A stretch of DNA of 64,000 bases from Enterobacter oligotrophicus (GCF_009176645.1 NZ_AP019007.1:1798001-1862000); one strand, 5' to 3'. Positions 22,065 through 32,940 are shown, counted from the stretch's first letter. Notes: a model not told the origin generated them from the sequence alone. Program-made: numbers and translations.

Positions 22065-23063
22065 ATGATACGTTTCGCAGTCATTGGCACGAACTGGATC
22101 ACACGCCAGTTCGTCGACGCCGCCCACGAAACCGGCAAATATAAGCTCACCGCAGTCTATTCCCGCAGCCTTGAACAGGCGCAGAGTTTTGCAAACGACT
22201 ACCCGGTCGAACACCTGTTTACCTCGCTCGACGAGATGGCGCAAAGCGACGCCATTGACGCGGTCTATATCGCCAGCCCGAACGCCCTGCACTTCCCGCA
22301 AACGAGGCTGTTCCTCAGCCATAAAAAGCATGTGATTTGCGAGAAGCCGCTGGCCTCAAATATTCAGGAAGTGGAAGCCGCCATTCAGCTTGCCCGCGAA
22401 AACCAGGTGGTGCTGTTCGAAGCGTTCAAAACCGCCAGCCTGCCGAACTTCCTGCTGTTGCAGCAGTCCCTGCCAAAAATTGGCAAAGTGCGTAAAGCCT
22501 TTATTAACTACTGCCAGTATTCCTCACGCTACCAGCGCTATCTGGACGGTGAGAACCCGAACACCTTTAACCCGACCTTCTCTAACGGCTCGATTATGGA
22601 CATCGGTTTTTACTGCCTGGCCTCTGCCGTGGCGCTGTGGGGCGAGCCGCACGGCGTAACGGCCACCGCCAGCCTGCTGGAGAGCGGCGTGGATGCACAC
22701 GGCGTAGTGGTGCTGGATTACGGCGATTTCAGCGTCACGCTGCAGCACTCGAAAGTGAGTGATTCCGTGCTGCCGAGCGAAATTCAGGGGGAAGCCGGGT
22801 CGCTGGTCATTGAGAAGATCTCCGAATGCCAGAAGCTGAGTTTTGTGCCGCGCGGCGGTAAAGCGCAGGAGCTGACGCAGCCTCAGCATATTAACACTAT
22901 GCTCTATGAGGCAGAGGTCTTCGCCCGTCTGGTAGAAGATAACGAGGTGAATCACCCAGGCCTCGCGGTAAGCCGCACCACGGCGAAGCTGCAAACGGAG
23001 ATCCGCCGTCAGACTGGCGTGGTGTTCCCTGCAGATGGCGTGGGTGCAGAAGCGGTCGCGTAA
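22065..23063 (+). CDS. ygjR: Gfo/Idh/MocA family oxidoreductase YgjR
   Basis: NAD(P)-dependent oxidoreductase of 332 residues with unknown substrate. The N-terminal Rossmann motif is slightly altered (FAVIGTNWIT instead of GxGxxG). The conserved VICEKPLASN segment holds the family lysine, and the C-terminal domain includes GSIMDIGFYCL. The nearest good ribosome-binding match, GGAG, is 14 bases from the ATG, rather far. A hairpin just after the stop may end transcription. Confidence 0.9.
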   Translation: MIRFAVIGTNWITRQFVDAAHETGKYKLTAVYSRSLEQAQSFANDYPVEHLFTSLDEMAQSDAIDAVYIASPNALHFPQTRLFLSHKKHVICEKPLASNIQEVEAAIQLARENQVVLFEAFKTASLPNFLLLQQSLPKIGKVRKAFINYCQYSSRYQRYLDGENPNTFNPTFSNGSIMDIGFYCLASAVALWGEPHGVTATASLLESGVDAHGVVVLDYGDFSVTLQHSKVSDSVLPSEIQGEAGSLVIEKISECQKLSFVPRGGKAQELTQPQHINTMLYEAEVFARLVEDNEVNHPGLAVSRTTAKLQTEIRRQTGVVFPADGVGAEAVA

Positions 23064-23083
23064 AACTGTGTAATGAAACGGCG

Positions 23084-23110
23084 CAGACCATTGACGAAAC
23101 CGATGGTCTG
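23084..23110 (+). terminator. Hairpin after ygjR, overlapping the alx promoter
   Basis: CAGACCAT and ATGGTCTG form a perfect 8-base stem with an 11-base loop, followed by ACATATTTTG. It could terminate ygjR weakly. The -35 box of the alx promoter lies in its loop. Confidence 0.5.
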
Positions 23111-23119
23111 ACATATTTT
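23091..23119 (+). promoter_or_regulatory. Sigma-70 promoter for the alx riboswitch transcript
   Basis: TTGACG at 23091-23096, a 17-base spacer and TATTTT at 23114-23119 predict a start near 23126, a few bases before the conserved GGGGAGTA of the riboswitch. Confidence 0.65.
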
Positions 23120-23125
23120 GTTACC

Positions 23126-23290
23126 TGCAAAGGGGAGTAACTTCTTCGCCGGTGGATCGTCATTACGATGCGTGCAAAACCGCATCCGGTCGCCGGGCAA
23201 CCTTCATGGTTGTAAGTGAGACCTTGCCGGAAGGCGAGGTCTATGCATAAAAAGCTAACGGCTATCGTCTTCTGACCATAGCCGTTTTTG
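23126..23290 (+). ncRNA. sraF: yybP-ykoY family riboswitch (SraF/PRE element) of alx
   Basis: The conserved GGGGAGTAAC core at 23132 and the AAGTGAGACCTTGCCG segment at 23213-23228 are the hallmarks of the manganese-binding yybP-ykoY aptamer that precedes alx in E. coli. A GCATCCGGTCGCC-type arm lies between them. The element ends in an expression platform with a terminator hairpin (23257-23286). In E. coli it opens alx translation in response to Mn2+ and alkaline pH. Confidence 0.9.
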
Positions 23291-23296
23291 TTTTTT
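23257..23296 (+). terminator. Expression-platform terminator of the alx riboswitch
   Basis: AACGGCTAT pairs with ATAGCCGTT around a 12-base loop and is followed by TTTTGTTTTTT. It lies 19 bases before the alx start, so transcription is either ended here or read through under riboswitch control. Confidence 0.85.
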
Positions 23297-23314
23297 ATGT
23301 GTAAGGAAAATAGT

Positions 23315-24280
23315 ATGCATTCTGTCGGCACTCCAATGTTGTGGGGCGGATTCGCGGTAGTCGTGCTCATCATGCTGGCGATCGACCTCTTTTTGCAGGG
23401 CCGTCGCGGCGAGCACGGCATGAGCGTCAAGCAAGCCGCCGTCTGGTCACTGGTGTGGGTATCCCTCTCACTCCTCTTCTGCGCCGCCTTCTGGTGGTAT
23501 CTGGCTTCGACCGAGGGCCGCGCGGTGGCCGATCCTCAGGCTCTCGCCTTCCTCACCGGTTATCTGATTGAAAAAGCGCTGGCGGTGGATAACGTCTTCG
23601 TCTGGCTGATGCTGTTCAGCTATTTCGCTGTGCCTGCCGCCCTGCAGCGTCGCGTGCTGGTTTACGGCGTGCTGGGAGCGATTGTCCTGCGTACCATCAT
23701 GATCTTCGCCGGAAGCTGGCTGATCACCCAGTTCGAATGGCTGCTGTATGTGTTCGGCGCGTTCCTGCTGTTCACCGGGGTCAAAATGGCGCTGGCGAAA
23801 GAAGATGAAACCGGTATTGGCGAGAAGCCGCTGGTGAAGTGGCTGCGTGGTCATCTGCGCATGACGGATAAAATCGAAAGCGAGCACTTCTTTGTGCGGA
23901 AGAACGGCCTGCTGTTTGCCACCCCGCTGCTGCTGGTGCTGATTCTGGTTGAACTGAGCGACGTGATTTTTGCGGTAGACAGTATCCCGGCGATCTTCGC
24001 GGTGACCACCGATCCGTTCATTGTTCTGACCTCTAACCTGTTTGCGATCCTCGGTCTGCGTGCGATGTACTTCCTGCTGGCAGGTGCGGCAGAGCGCTTC
24101 TCAATGCTGAAGTACGGCCTGTCGGTGATTCTGGTGTTTATCGGTATCAAGATGCTGATTGTCGACTTCTACCACATCCCGATCGCCATTTCGCTGGGTG
24201 TGGTATTTGGCATTCTGGCCGTGACGCTGATCATCAATACCTGGGTTAACCGCCAGCACGACAAGAAGCAGCAGGTTTAG
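23315..24280 (+). CDS. alx: TerC-family membrane protein Alx
   Basis: Inner-membrane protein of 321 residues, the same length as E. coli Alx, induced by alkaline pH and manganese through the upstream riboswitch and thought to export Mn2+. It has about nine hydrophobic spans and the TerC motifs [16 protein letters not shown] and [14 protein letters not shown], whose acidic residues sit within membrane segments. The ATG at 23315 follows AAGGAAAA; a nearby upstream ATG overlaps the terminator T run and is less likely. Confidence 0.95.
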   Translation: MHSVGTPMLWGGFAVVVLIMLAIDLFLQGRRGEHGMSVKQAAVWSLVWVSLSLLFCAAFWWYLASTEGRAVADPQALAFLTGYLIEKALAVDNVFVWLMLFSYFAVPAALQRRVLVYGVLGAIVLRTIMIFAGSWLITQFEWLLYVFGAFLLFTGVKMALAKEDETGIGEKPLVKWLRGHLRMTDKIESEHFFVRKNGLLFATPLLLVLILVELSDVIFAVDSIPAIFAVTTDPFIVLTSNLFAILGLRAMYFLLAGAAERFSMLKYGLSVILVFIGIKMLIVDFYHIPIAISLGVVFGILAVTLIINTWVNRQHDKKQQV

Positions 24281-24304
24281 TGCAACGTTCGGTGCGGGCT
24301 GATG

Positions 24305-24339
24305 CCCTCACCCCACCCCTCTCCCACAGGGAGAGGGGG
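24305..24339. repeat. CCCTCTCCC hairpin-family repeat after alx
   Basis: CCCTCACCCC-A-CCCCTCTCCC, then ACA, then GGGAGAGGGG: the same organisation as the repeat at lsrK, here as a single hairpin. Confidence 0.8.
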
Positions 24340-24352
24340 AAATGCAATGTCG

Positions 24353-24378
24353 GCCGGGTAAGCGCAGCGCCACCCGGC
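24353..24378. repeat. REP unit between alx and sstT
   Basis: Single palindromic unit running from GCCGGGTAAGCGC to GCGCCACCCGGC, matching the REP copies at 20186 and 30583. It lies directly after the CCCTCTCCC-family repeat. Confidence 0.8.
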
Positions 24379-24554
24379 ATTTTCGTTAACCAATAGTTAA
24401 AAAACATGACGCAACACGTAAAATCCAGCATTTTACGCTTCCCTCCTTTCGCGCATTCCCTATACTCGACCAGGCAAACATTTACTTACATCCGGAAACA
24501 AACGTGACTTAGAGCACATCCAGGATGGAACGCAATTTCACTCAGGAATAACGT

Positions 24555-25796
24555 ATGAGCACACAATCAAGCGGTCTGTTCGCGCGCCTGGCGCAGGGCA
24601 GCCTTGTAAAACAAATTCTGGTCGGGTTGGTATTGGGTATTCTGCTGGCGATGGTGTCAAAACCTGCCGCGGAAGCAACGGGACTGCTCGGTACGCTGTT
24701 CGTAGGCGCACTGAAAGCTGTTGCACCGGTGCTGGTACTGATGCTGGTCATGGCGTCGATTGCCAACCACCAGCACGGACAAAAAACCAACATTCGCCCT
24801 ATTTTATTCCTGTATCTTCTGGGAACCTTCTCTGCTGCCTTAACGGCCGTTGTGTTTAGCTTCCTCTTCCCCTCCACGCTGCATCTGACCAGCGCGGCAG
24901 GTGATATCACACCGCCTTCCGGCATCGTAGAGGTATTACGCGGCCTGCTGATGAGCATGGTATCCAACCCGATTGATGCCCTGCTGAATGCAAACTACAT
25001 TGGCATTCTGGTTTGGGCGATTGGGCTTGGCTTCGCGCTGCGTCACGGTAACGAAACGACCAAAAATCTGGTCAACGATATGTCCAACGCCGTGACCTTT
25101 ATGGTGAAAATCGTGATCCGTTTTGCGCCAATCGGTATCTTCGGGCTGGTCTCTTCTACGCTCGCAACCACCGGTTTTGAGACGCTGTGGGGCTATGCAC
25201 AGCTGCTGATCGTCCTGATTGGCTGTATGCTGCTGGTGGCGCTGGTGATCAACCCGCTGCTGGTATTCTGGCAGATCCGCCGCAACCCGTATCCGCTGGT
25301 GCTGATGTGCCTGCGCGAAAGCGGCGTGTATGCTTTCTTCACCCGCAGCTCTGCGGCGAACATTCCGGTTAACATGGCGCTGGCGGAGAAGCTGAATCTG
25401 GATCGCGACACCTACTCGGTGTCGATCCCACTGGGTGCCACCGTGAATATGGCGGGTGCGGCGATCACCATCACCGTGCTGACGCTGGCGGCGGTACATA
25501 CGCTGGGTATTCCGGTGGATCTGCCGACAGCGCTGCTGCTGAGCGTCGTGGCGTCGCTGTGTGCCTGTGGTGCATCCGGCGTGGCGGGTGGTTCGCTGCT
25601 GCTCATTCCGCTGGCGTGTAATATGTTCGGTATCCCGAACGAGATCGCGATGCAGGTGGTAGCCGTTGGCTTTATTATCGGCGTGCTGCAGGATTCCTGT
25701 GAAACGGCACTGAACTCCTCTACCGACGTGCTGTTTACCGCAGCGGCCTGTCAGGCGGAAGACGCGCGTTTAGCGAAGAACGCCCTGCGCGGGTAA
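24555..25796 (+). CDS. sstT: Sodium-driven serine/threonine symporter SstT
   Basis: Inner-membrane DAACS-family symporter of 413 residues importing L-serine and L-threonine with Na+. Multiple membrane spans are evident, with conserved [10 protein letters not shown], the [20 protein letters not shown] reentrant region and [17 protein letters not shown]. It is near-identical to E. coli SstT. The stop codon overlaps the run of A that serves as the T run of the uxaA terminator on the other strand. E. coli ygjV, normally next, is missing. Confidence 0.96.
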   Translation: MSTQSSGLFARLAQGSLVKQILVGLVLGILLAMVSKPAAEATGLLGTLFVGALKAVAPVLVLMLVMASIANHQHGQKTNIRPILFLYLLGTFSAALTAVVFSFLFPSTLHLTSAAGDITPPSGIVEVLRGLLMSMVSNPIDALLNANYIGILVWAIGLGFALRHGNETTKNLVNDMSNAVTFMVKIVIRFAPIGIFGLVSSTLATTGFETLWGYAQLLIVLIGCMLLVALVINPLLVFWQIRRNPYPLVLMCLRESGVYAFFTRSSAANIPVNMALAEKLNLDRDTYSVSIPLGATVNMAGAAITITVLTLAAVHTLGIPVDLPTALLLSVVASLCACGASGVAGGSLLLIPLACNMFGIPNEIAMQVVAVGFIIGVLQDSCETALNSSTDVLFTAAACQAEDARLAKNALRG

Positions 25797-25873
25797 AAAA
25801 AAAGCCCGGTGGCGGCTACGCCTTACCGGGCCTACAGGATTTGGTAGGTCGGATAAGCGTTAGCGCCACCCGA
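25795..25873 (-). repeat. REP pair with T9 run, likely uxaCA terminator
   Basis: Two REP units (25804-25832 and 25843-25873). Read on the minus strand, the inner hairpin ends GGGC and is followed by nine T (25803-25795), the form of an intrinsic terminator for the uxaCA transcript. Confidence 0.75.
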
Positions 25874-25881
25874 CATAATAT

Positions 25882-27369
25882 TTACAGCGTCACACCACTC
25901 TTAAAGATCGCCAGCTCACGGAAGTCGTTCTTCTCGTTGCAGGTCTGCCTGCCGCTGGCGAATTCCACGATGGTATCGACGAATTCGTTCAGCAACTGCG
26001 GCATTGCTTTGCCGTGGATCAACTGACCCGCATCGAAGTCAATCCAGTGCTTTTTCTTCGCTGCCAGCTCGCTGTTGGTAGCAATTTTTACCGTTGGCAC
26101 AAAACCGCCGTATGGCGTACCGCGACCGGTACTGAACAGCACCATATGGCAACCGGCACCTGCCAGCGCGCTGGTGGCAACCGCATCATTACCCGGCGCG
26201 CTCAGCAGGTTCAGACCGGGCGTTTTCAGGCGTTCACCGTAGCGCAACACGTCCACGACCTGGCTGGCTCCGGCTTTCTGAGTACAGCCGAGAGATTTCT
26301 CTTCCAGCGTGGTGATCCCCCCCGCCTTGTTCCCCGGTGATGGGTTCTCATAAATCGGCTGGTTATGCGCGATGAAATACTGTTTAAAGTCGTTCACCAT
26401 GGTGACGGTCTTTTCAAACGTCTCTTCGTCGCGGCAGTGGCTCATCAGAATACGCTCTGCGCCGAACATCTCCGGCACTTCGGTCAGCACGGTAGTGCCA
26501 CCGTTGGCGATCATATAATCCGAGAAGCGGCCCAGCATCGGGTTGGCGGTGATACCGGACAGACCATCTGACCCGCCGCACTCCAGACCAAACTTCAGCT
26601 CGCTCAGCTTGCCCGGCTCGCGCTTATCATGACGCATCACCTCATACAGTTGGTGCAGTTGCTCAATGCCCGCTTCCACTTCGTCGTCCTGATGCTGGCA
26701 CACCATAAAGTGCACACGCTCAGGGTCGAACTCCCCCAGCGTTTCACGGAAGGCATCCACCTGGTTGTTCTCACAGCCCAGGCCAATCACCAGCACCGCG
26801 CCCGCGTTCGGGTGGCGCACCATGTTTTGCAGCATGGTGCGGGTGTTAATGTGGTCGTCACCCAGCTGTGAACAGCCGTAAGTGTGGCTGAAAAGATGCA
26901 CTCCGTCGGTGCCTTCGGCATCGTTGGTCTCTTTCAGGAAGCGCGTCTGGATTTGCCGCGCGATCCCATTCACGCAACCGACGGTCGGGAGTATCCACAG
27001 TTCGTTGCGGATGCCCACGTCGCCGTTAGCGCGGCGGTAGATCTGAACATCGCGATCTGCCGCCTGCCCCTCTTCCGCCTGAAAATCAGGTTGATAGCTG
27101 TACTCGTCCAGATCGCTGAGATTGGTGCGGGTATTGTGGGAATGAATATGTTCACCCGGCGCAATATCCGCCAGCGCATGACCAATCGGCAAACCGTACT
27201 TAACGACGTTTTCCCCTTTGGCGATCGGTTTCACGGCAAATTTATGCCCGCGAGCAATCGCCTGGCGCAGCGTGACCGTCTGGTTCTCAACGGTCACAAC
27301 GTCACCTTCAGTCAGGTCCGCCAGCGCGACGGCAACGTTATCCAGCGAATGGATTTTGATGTATTGCAT
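25882..27369 (-). CDS. uxaA: Altronate dehydratase UxaA
   Basis: Iron-dependent UxaA/GarD-family dehydratase of 495 residues converting D-altronate to 2-keto-3-deoxygluconate in galacturonate catabolism. The N-terminal SAF-like domain (1-~100) is followed by the catalytic part with HTYGCSQLG, GLGCENNQVD, LECGGSDGLSG and [10 protein letters not shown] motifs, shared with garD at 54070. It lies 17 bases after uxaC in the same operon and should be controlled by ExuR. Confidence 0.96.
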   Translation of the reverse strand: MQYIKIHSLDNVAVALADLTEGDVVTVENQTVTLRQAIARGHKFAVKPIAKGENVVKYGLPIGHALADIAPGEHIHSHNTRTNLSDLDEYSYQPDFQAEEGQAADRDVQIYRRANGDVGIRNELWILPTVGCVNGIARQIQTRFLKETNDAEGTDGVHLFSHTYGCSQLGDDHINTRTMLQNMVRHPNAGAVLVIGLGCENNQVDAFRETLGEFDPERVHFMVCQHQDDEVEAGIEQLHQLYEVMRHDKREPGKLSELKFGLECGGSDGLSGITANPMLGRFSDYMIANGGTTVLTEVPEMFGAERILMSHCRDEETFEKTVTMVNDFKQYFIAHNQPIYENPSPGNKAGGITTLEEKSLGCTQKAGASQVVDVLRYGERLKTPGLNLLSAPGNDAVATSALAGAGCHMVLFSTGRGTPYGGFVPTVKIATNSELAAKKKHWIDFDAGQLIHGKAMPQLLNEFVDTIVEFASGRQTCNEKNDFRELAIFKSGVTL

Positions 27370-27386
27370 ATCAACCTCAAACGGCC

Positions 27387-28895
<1,509 letters not shown>

Positions 28896-29011
28896 TTAGA
28901 TCAATAATCGTCGATAAAAAAATTACCCTCAAAGGAGTAAACCCTTCTGCAAGCCCCGCCAGCACTGGCTTTGTTCTCACAACAGAATATCCCTACAAAG
29001 AATCACACATT

Positions 29012-29027
29012 TGTGATGTCACTCACC
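29012..29027. promoter_or_regulatory. Candidate CRP site in the uxaC-exuT intergenic region
   Basis: TGTGA-TGTCAC-TCACC matches nine of the ten CRP half-site positions (TGTGA-N6-TCACA). A TATAAG at 29070-29075 would put an exuT start near 29082, about 62 bases from the site centre, a normal class I distance. A TTGT-ATG-ACAA inverted repeat (29036-29046) nearby may be an ExuR site. Confidence 0.55.
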
Positions 29028-29168
29028 TTTTAAAGTTGTATGACAAGTTATCTTTTCGCCGTCGCAAACTATAAGCCGACGGAATGCATTGCCGGTGTCA
29101 GATACATCGGATTTAACGGTACGGAAACCGACTTATGCACGAGTACTTATGGCAAGGTTCGGGCCGTT

Positions 29169-29250
29169 CCGGGAAATTCTCCCGGTTACGCCCCTCCCGT
29201 TACAGAACAGCTCCCGGCAACGGTTGAGGTGTTGCCGTGCCCCGGCACGG
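29169..29250 (+). other. Structured leader before exuT with competing hairpins
   Basis: Hairpins possible here are CCGGGA/TCCCGG (29169-29174 with 29180-29185), GGCAAC/GTTGCC (29216-29221 with 29231-29236) and CCGTGCC/GGCACGG (29235-29241 with 29244-29250). The last two overlap and exclude one another. A second TCCCGG at 29212-29217 competes for the first arm. The last hairpin ends 13 bases before the ribosome-binding site. Regulatory use is inference. Confidence 0.45.
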
Positions 29251-29275
29251 AAATAACATAACGATGAGGTTTTAC

Positions 29276-30574
29276 ATGCGTAAAATTAAAGGGTTACGTT
29301 GGTACATGATCGCACTGGTGACGCTCGGCACCGTGCTGGGCTACCTGACACGTAACACCGTGGCAGCAGCGGCTCCAACGTTGATGGAAGAATTGCATAT
29401 CTCAACACAGCAATACTCCTACATCATTGCGGCGTATTCCGCCGCTTACACCATAATGCAGCCTGTTGCAGGTTATGTTCTTGATATTCTGGGGACTAAA
29501 ATTGGTTATGCCTTCTTCGCCGTCGCCTGGGCTGTGTTCTGTGGTGCAACTGCGCTGGCAGGCAGCTGGGGTGGCCTGGCGCTGGCACGTGGTGCGGTCG
29601 GTGCTGCAGAAGCGGCGATGATCCCTGCGGGCCTCAAAGCCAGTTCCGAGTGGTTCCCGGCGAAAGAGCGCTCTATCGCAGTGGGTTACTTCAACGTCGG
29701 CTCCTCCATCGGTGCAATGATTGCGCCACCGCTGGTGGTCTGGGCTATCGTCATGCACAGCTGGCAGATGGCGTTCATCATCTCAGGTGTACTGAGTTTT
29801 GCATGGGCGATGGCGTGGCTGATCTTCTATAAGCACCCACGTGACCAGAAAAAGCTGTCCGAAGAAGAACGTGAATACATCATCGGCGGGCAGGAAGCGC
29901 AGCACCAGACCAACAACGGCAAAAAAATGTCTGTCTGGCAGATCCTGGGCACGCGTCAGTTCTGGGGGATCGCCCTGCCGCGTTTCCTGGCTGAACCTGC
30001 ATGGGGGACATTCAACGCCTGGATTCCGCTGTTCATGTTTAAAGTTTACGGCTTTAACCTGAAAGAGATTGCGATGTTCGCCTGGATGCCAATGCTGTTC
30101 GCAGACCTGGGTTGTATCGTTGGCGGCTACCTGCCACCGCTGTTCCAGCGCTGGTTTGGTGTCAACCTGATTGTCTCCCGTAAAATGGTGGTGACCATGG
30201 GTGCCCTGCTGATGATTGGCCCTGGCATGATCGGCCTGTTCACCAGCCCTTACGTGGCTATCGCCCTGCTGTGCATTGGTGGTTTCGCTCACCAGTCTCT
30301 GTCCGGTGCGCTGATTACCCTCTCTTCTGACGTCTTCGGACGTAACGAAGTGGCAACCGCAAATGGTCTGACTGGTATGGCAGCCTGGACCGCGAGCACC
30401 CTGTTTGCGCTGGTCGTCGGTGCGCTGGCGGACACCATTGGCTTTAGCCCGCTGTTCGCGGTACTGGCCATCTTCGACCTGATGGGGGCGGTGGTGATCT
30501 GGACGGTGCTGAAGAGTAAATCGGCAGATGAACTGGCGAAAGAGTCCCTCGGCGGACCGGCAACGCAGAGTTAG
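29276..30574 (+). CDS. exuT: Hexuronate transporter ExuT
   Basis: Major facilitator (anion:cation symporter type) of 432 residues that imports galacturonate and glucuronate with protons. Twelve hydrophobic segments are visible with NTVAAAAPTLMEEL after the first, the RGAVGAAEAAMIPAGLKASSEWFP motif and the LSGALITLSSDVFGRNEVATANG block. I chose the ATG at 29276, which follows GATGAGG, giving the E. coli length; an in-frame extension of 13 codons upstream runs through the leader hairpin and is unlikely. Confidence 0.95.
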   Translation: MRKIKGLRWYMIALVTLGTVLGYLTRNTVAAAAPTLMEELHISTQQYSYIIAAYSAAYTIMQPVAGYVLDILGTKIGYAFFAVAWAVFCGATALAGSWGGLALARGAVGAAEAAMIPAGLKASSEWFPAKERSIAVGYFNVGSSIGAMIAPPLVVWAIVMHSWQMAFIISGVLSFAWAMAWLIFYKHPRDQKKLSEEEREYIIGGQEAQHQTNNGKKMSVWQILGTRQFWGIALPRFLAEPAWGTFNAWIPLFMFKVYGFNLKEIAMFAWMPMLFADLGCIVGGYLPPLFQRWFGVNLIVSRKMVVTMGALLMIGPGMIGLFTSPYVAIALLCIGGFAHQSLSGALITLSSDVFGRNEVATANGLTGMAAWTASTLFALVVGALADTIGFSPLFAVLAIFDLMGAVVIWTVLKSKSADELAKESLGGPATQS

Positions 30575-30582
30575 CATCGCTG

Positions 30583-30661
30583 TGCCGGGTGGCGGCTTCG
30601 CCTGACCCGGCCTACAAAACCCAATAAAATCCAGGCCGGGTAAGCGTAGCGCCACCCGGCA
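30583..30661. repeat. REP/BIME pair after exuT
   Basis: Inverted REP units beginning GCCGGGTGGCGGC and ending GCGCCACCCGGC around a short AT-rich centre. The exuT terminator follows immediately. Confidence 0.85.
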
Positions 30662-30671
30662 AAATCTGCAC

Positions 30672-30697
30672 AAAAGCCGCCGCCGGGCGGCTTTTTT
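30672..30697 (+). terminator. Rho-independent terminator after exuT
   Basis: GCCGCC and GGCGGC form the stem around GCCG, flanked by AAAA and TTTTTT. It separates exuT from exuR. Confidence 0.85.
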
Positions 30698-30770
30698 CAT
30701 GGCAAAATCTGGAGACTGGCGCACAAAAGTGGTATAACAAATAATCCGCCGTACCCTGCCTGGAGCGCAT

Positions 30771-31547
30771 ATGGAAATCACCGAATCACGTCGTTTATAT
30801 CAACAACTTGCTGCCGAACTGAAAGATCGCATCGAGCAAGGGGTCTATCTTGTCGGTGACAAACTCCCCGCTGAACGCTTTATTGCTGATGAAAAGAGTG
30901 TAAGCCGCACCGTGGTGCGCGAAGCGATCATCATGCTGGAAGTGGAAGGCTATGTTGAGGTGCGTAAGGGTTCTGGTATACACGTGATATCCAGTCAGGC
31001 AAAACACTCCCCGGCACCGGATGAAAGCCTGGAGTTCGCCAGCTACGGTCCGTTTGAGCTGCTCCAGGCTCGTCAGTTGATCGAAAGCAACATTGCGGAG
31101 TTCGCGGCAACGCAGGTGACCAAACAGGACATCATGAAACTGATGGAGATCCAGGAGAAAGCGCGTAAGGAAAAATGTTTCCGCGATTCAGAGTGGGATC
31201 TGCAGTTTCACGTTCAGGTGGCTCTGGCAACCCAAAATACAGCACTGGCGGCAATTGTTGAAAAAATGTGGACTCAGCGCGTTCACAACCCGTACTGGAA
31301 GAAACTGCATGACCATATCGATTCACGCACCGTCGATAACTGGTGCGACGACCATGATCAGATCCTTAAGGCACTGATTCGTAAAGATCCGCATGCAGCA
31401 AAACTGGCGATGTGGCAGCACCTTGAGAACACCAAGCAGATGCTGTTTAACGAAACCAGTGACGACTTCGAATTCAATGCTGACCGTTATCTTTTTGCCG
31501 ACAATCCTGTCGTTCATCTTGATACCGCGTCCAGTCTCGCAAAATAG
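30771..31547 (+). CDS. exuR: GntR-family hexuronate regulon repressor ExuR
   Basis: Repressor of 258 residues, the E. coli ExuR length, controlling exuT, uxaCA and related genes; hexuronates relieve binding. The GntR winged helix occupies about residues 8-70 ([41 protein letters not shown] region). The C-terminal FadR-type ligand domain has metal-binding type histidines ([13 protein letters not shown]). It has its own promoter region of about 70 bases after the exuT terminator, with GGAG before the ATG. Confidence 0.95.
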   Translation: MEITESRRLYQQLAAELKDRIEQGVYLVGDKLPAERFIADEKSVSRTVVREAIIMLEVEGYVEVRKGSGIHVISSQAKHSPAPDESLEFASYGPFELLQARQLIESNIAEFAATQVTKQDIMKLMEIQEKARKEKCFRDSEWDLQFHVQVALATQNTALAAIVEKMWTQRVHNPYWKKLHDHIDSRTVDNWCDDHDQILKALIRKDPHAAKLAMWQHLENTKQMLFNETSDDFEFNADRYLFADNPVVHLDTASSLAK

Positions 31548-31559
31548 CGTTCCTTTTCT

Positions 31560-31590
31560 CTGGCAGGCGCTTCGTTGCGCCTTCTGCCAG
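31560..31590. terminator. Stem-loop after exuR
   Basis: CTGGCAG-GCGC and GCGC-CTT-CTGCCAG form a long stem with a small bulge and a TTCGTT loop. There is no T run on the plus strand, so it may mark the exuR mRNA end rather than terminate. Confidence 0.4.
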
Positions 31591-31891
31591 TAATGGGTAA
31601 GCAAAACATATATAGTGTCAGCCTTTGTAAATCCCCTCGCTCCCTTCCAGGGCTTACGCCAAAATCATCTCTCCCCTGCAAATTCTGTGACGCAGAACGT
31701 TGGGCTTTGTTACAATTGGATTCACTTCGCTATTTTGTAAGTTAGTGCTTGCTAACCAGCCAATTAACAGGGAACAGTGTTGGCCACATCTCAATGTGTC
31801 CGCGAGCGATCATAATGAAATCATAACAATGTCGCCGTGCTGTTTTTCCCGGATAACAGGCGTGACGTTAACCGATTTCCAGGAACACTGA
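31591..31891 (+). promoter_or_regulatory. Intergenic region upstream of yqjA-mzrA
   Basis: About 300 bases without a gene between exuR and yqjA. GTAAGTTAGTGCTTGCTAAC near 31737-31756 contains a GTAA repeat-like arrangement, and yqjA-mzrA is known to be CpxR-controlled in E. coli, but the match to a CpxR box is too poor to call. Nothing else is recognised. Confidence 0.35.
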
Positions 31892-32554
31892 ATGGAACTT
31901 TTGACCCAACTACTGAATGCCTTATGGGCTCAGGACTTTGAAACGCTGGCCAACCCGTCCATGATTGGCATGCTCTATTTCGTCTTGTTTATGATCCTGT
32001 TTCTTGAGAATGGATTGCTTCCTGCCGCCTTTTTACCGGGCGACAGCCTGCTGGTGCTGGTCGGCGTTTTGTGTGCCAAAGGGGCGATGGCATTTCCGCA
32101 AACCATTTTGCTGTTAACCATTGCCGCCAGTCTCGGCTGCTGGGTGAGCTATATCCAGGGACGATGGCTTGGCAACACGCGGATTGTGCAAAACTGGCTT
32201 TCCCACCTGCCAGCGCATTATCACCAGCGCGCGCACCATCTTTTCCATAAGCACGGTTTGTCAGCGCTGCTGATTGGCCGCTTTATCGCTTTTGTGCGCA
32301 CCCTGCTGCCGACCATCGCGGGCTTGTCCGGGCTGAGCAGCACACGCTTTCAGTTTTTCAACTGGATGAGCGGCCTGCTGTGGGTGCTGATCCTCACCAC
32401 CCTGGGCTACGCGCTCGGCAAAACGCCTGTGTTTATGAAATATGAAGACCAGTTAATGTCCTGCCTGATGCTGCTGCCGGTCGTGCTGCTGGTGTTTGGC
32501 CTGATCGGTTCGCTGGTTGTGCTGTGGAAAAAGAAATACGGAGCCAGGGGCTAA
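31892..32554 (+). CDS. yqjA: DedA-family membrane protein YqjA
   Basis: Inner-membrane DedA/SNARE-associated protein of 220 residues needed for proton-motive-force-linked envelope homeostasis and alkaline or drug tolerance in E. coli, partly redundant with YghB. It shows [12 protein letters not shown] near residue 50 and [18 protein letters not shown] near residue 130, with four to five hydrophobic segments and a basic C-terminus. An AGGA site precedes the ATG. mzrA begins two bases after its stop, so they form an operon. Confidence 0.95.
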   Translation: MELLTQLLNALWAQDFETLANPSMIGMLYFVLFMILFLENGLLPAAFLPGDSLLVLVGVLCAKGAMAFPQTILLLTIAASLGCWVSYIQGRWLGNTRIVQNWLSHLPAHYHQRAHHLFHKHGLSALLIGRFIAFVRTLLPTIAGLSGLSSTRFQFFNWMSGLLWVLILTTLGYALGKTPVFMKYEDQLMSCLMLLPVVLLVFGLIGSLVVLWKKKYGARG

Positions 32555-32556
32555 CG

Positions 32557-32940
32557 ATGGCAATGACCCCGCTCTCTCTGCGCCGCTTCTCATACGCCAT
32601 GATCGCGCTGATGATGTTCAGCGTCATGCTCCTGGCGTGGGCCGCGTTGCAGCGTCAGGAATCTACGCTGGCGATTCGTTCGGTGAACCAGGGTGCCAGT
32701 GTGCCGGACGGTTTTTCTGTCTGGCATCACCTGGATGCCAACGGAATTCGTTTCAAGAGCATAACTCCGCAGGATGATGTGCTACTGATTAAATTTGACT
32801 CCAGTGCACAAAGCGCAGCGGCAAAAGCCGTTCTCGACAGAACGCTGCCCCAGGGTTATATCATTGCTCAACAGGATGACGATAGCCACACGGCGTCCTG
32901 GTTATCACTGCTACGCGACACGTCGCATCGCTTCGGATAA
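32557..32940 (+). CDS. mzrA: EnvZ/OmpR regulon modulator MzrA
   Basis: Bitopic inner-membrane protein of 127 residues. A single N-terminal transmembrane segment (about 11-31) is followed by a periplasmic domain with [15 protein letters not shown] and [23 protein letters not shown]. In E. coli it binds EnvZ and connects Cpx and EnvZ/OmpR signalling. The ATG at 32557 follows AGGGG and gives the family length; the longer frame overlaps yqjA. Confidence 0.93.
   Translation: MAMTPLSLRRFSYAMIALMMFSVMLLAWAALQRQESTLAIRSVNQGASVPDGFSVWHHLDANGIRFKSITPQDDVLLIKFDSSAQSAAAKAVLDRTLPQGYIIAQQDDDSHTASWLSLLRDTSHRFG

Noticed and set aside
29040..29261. A 73-codon open frame directly before exuT
   Set aside because: It has no good ribosome-binding site. 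The likely exuT start site near 29082 lies after its ATG, and it reads through the leader hairpins. The composition (many Pro, Gly, Thr) does not resemble a known protein.
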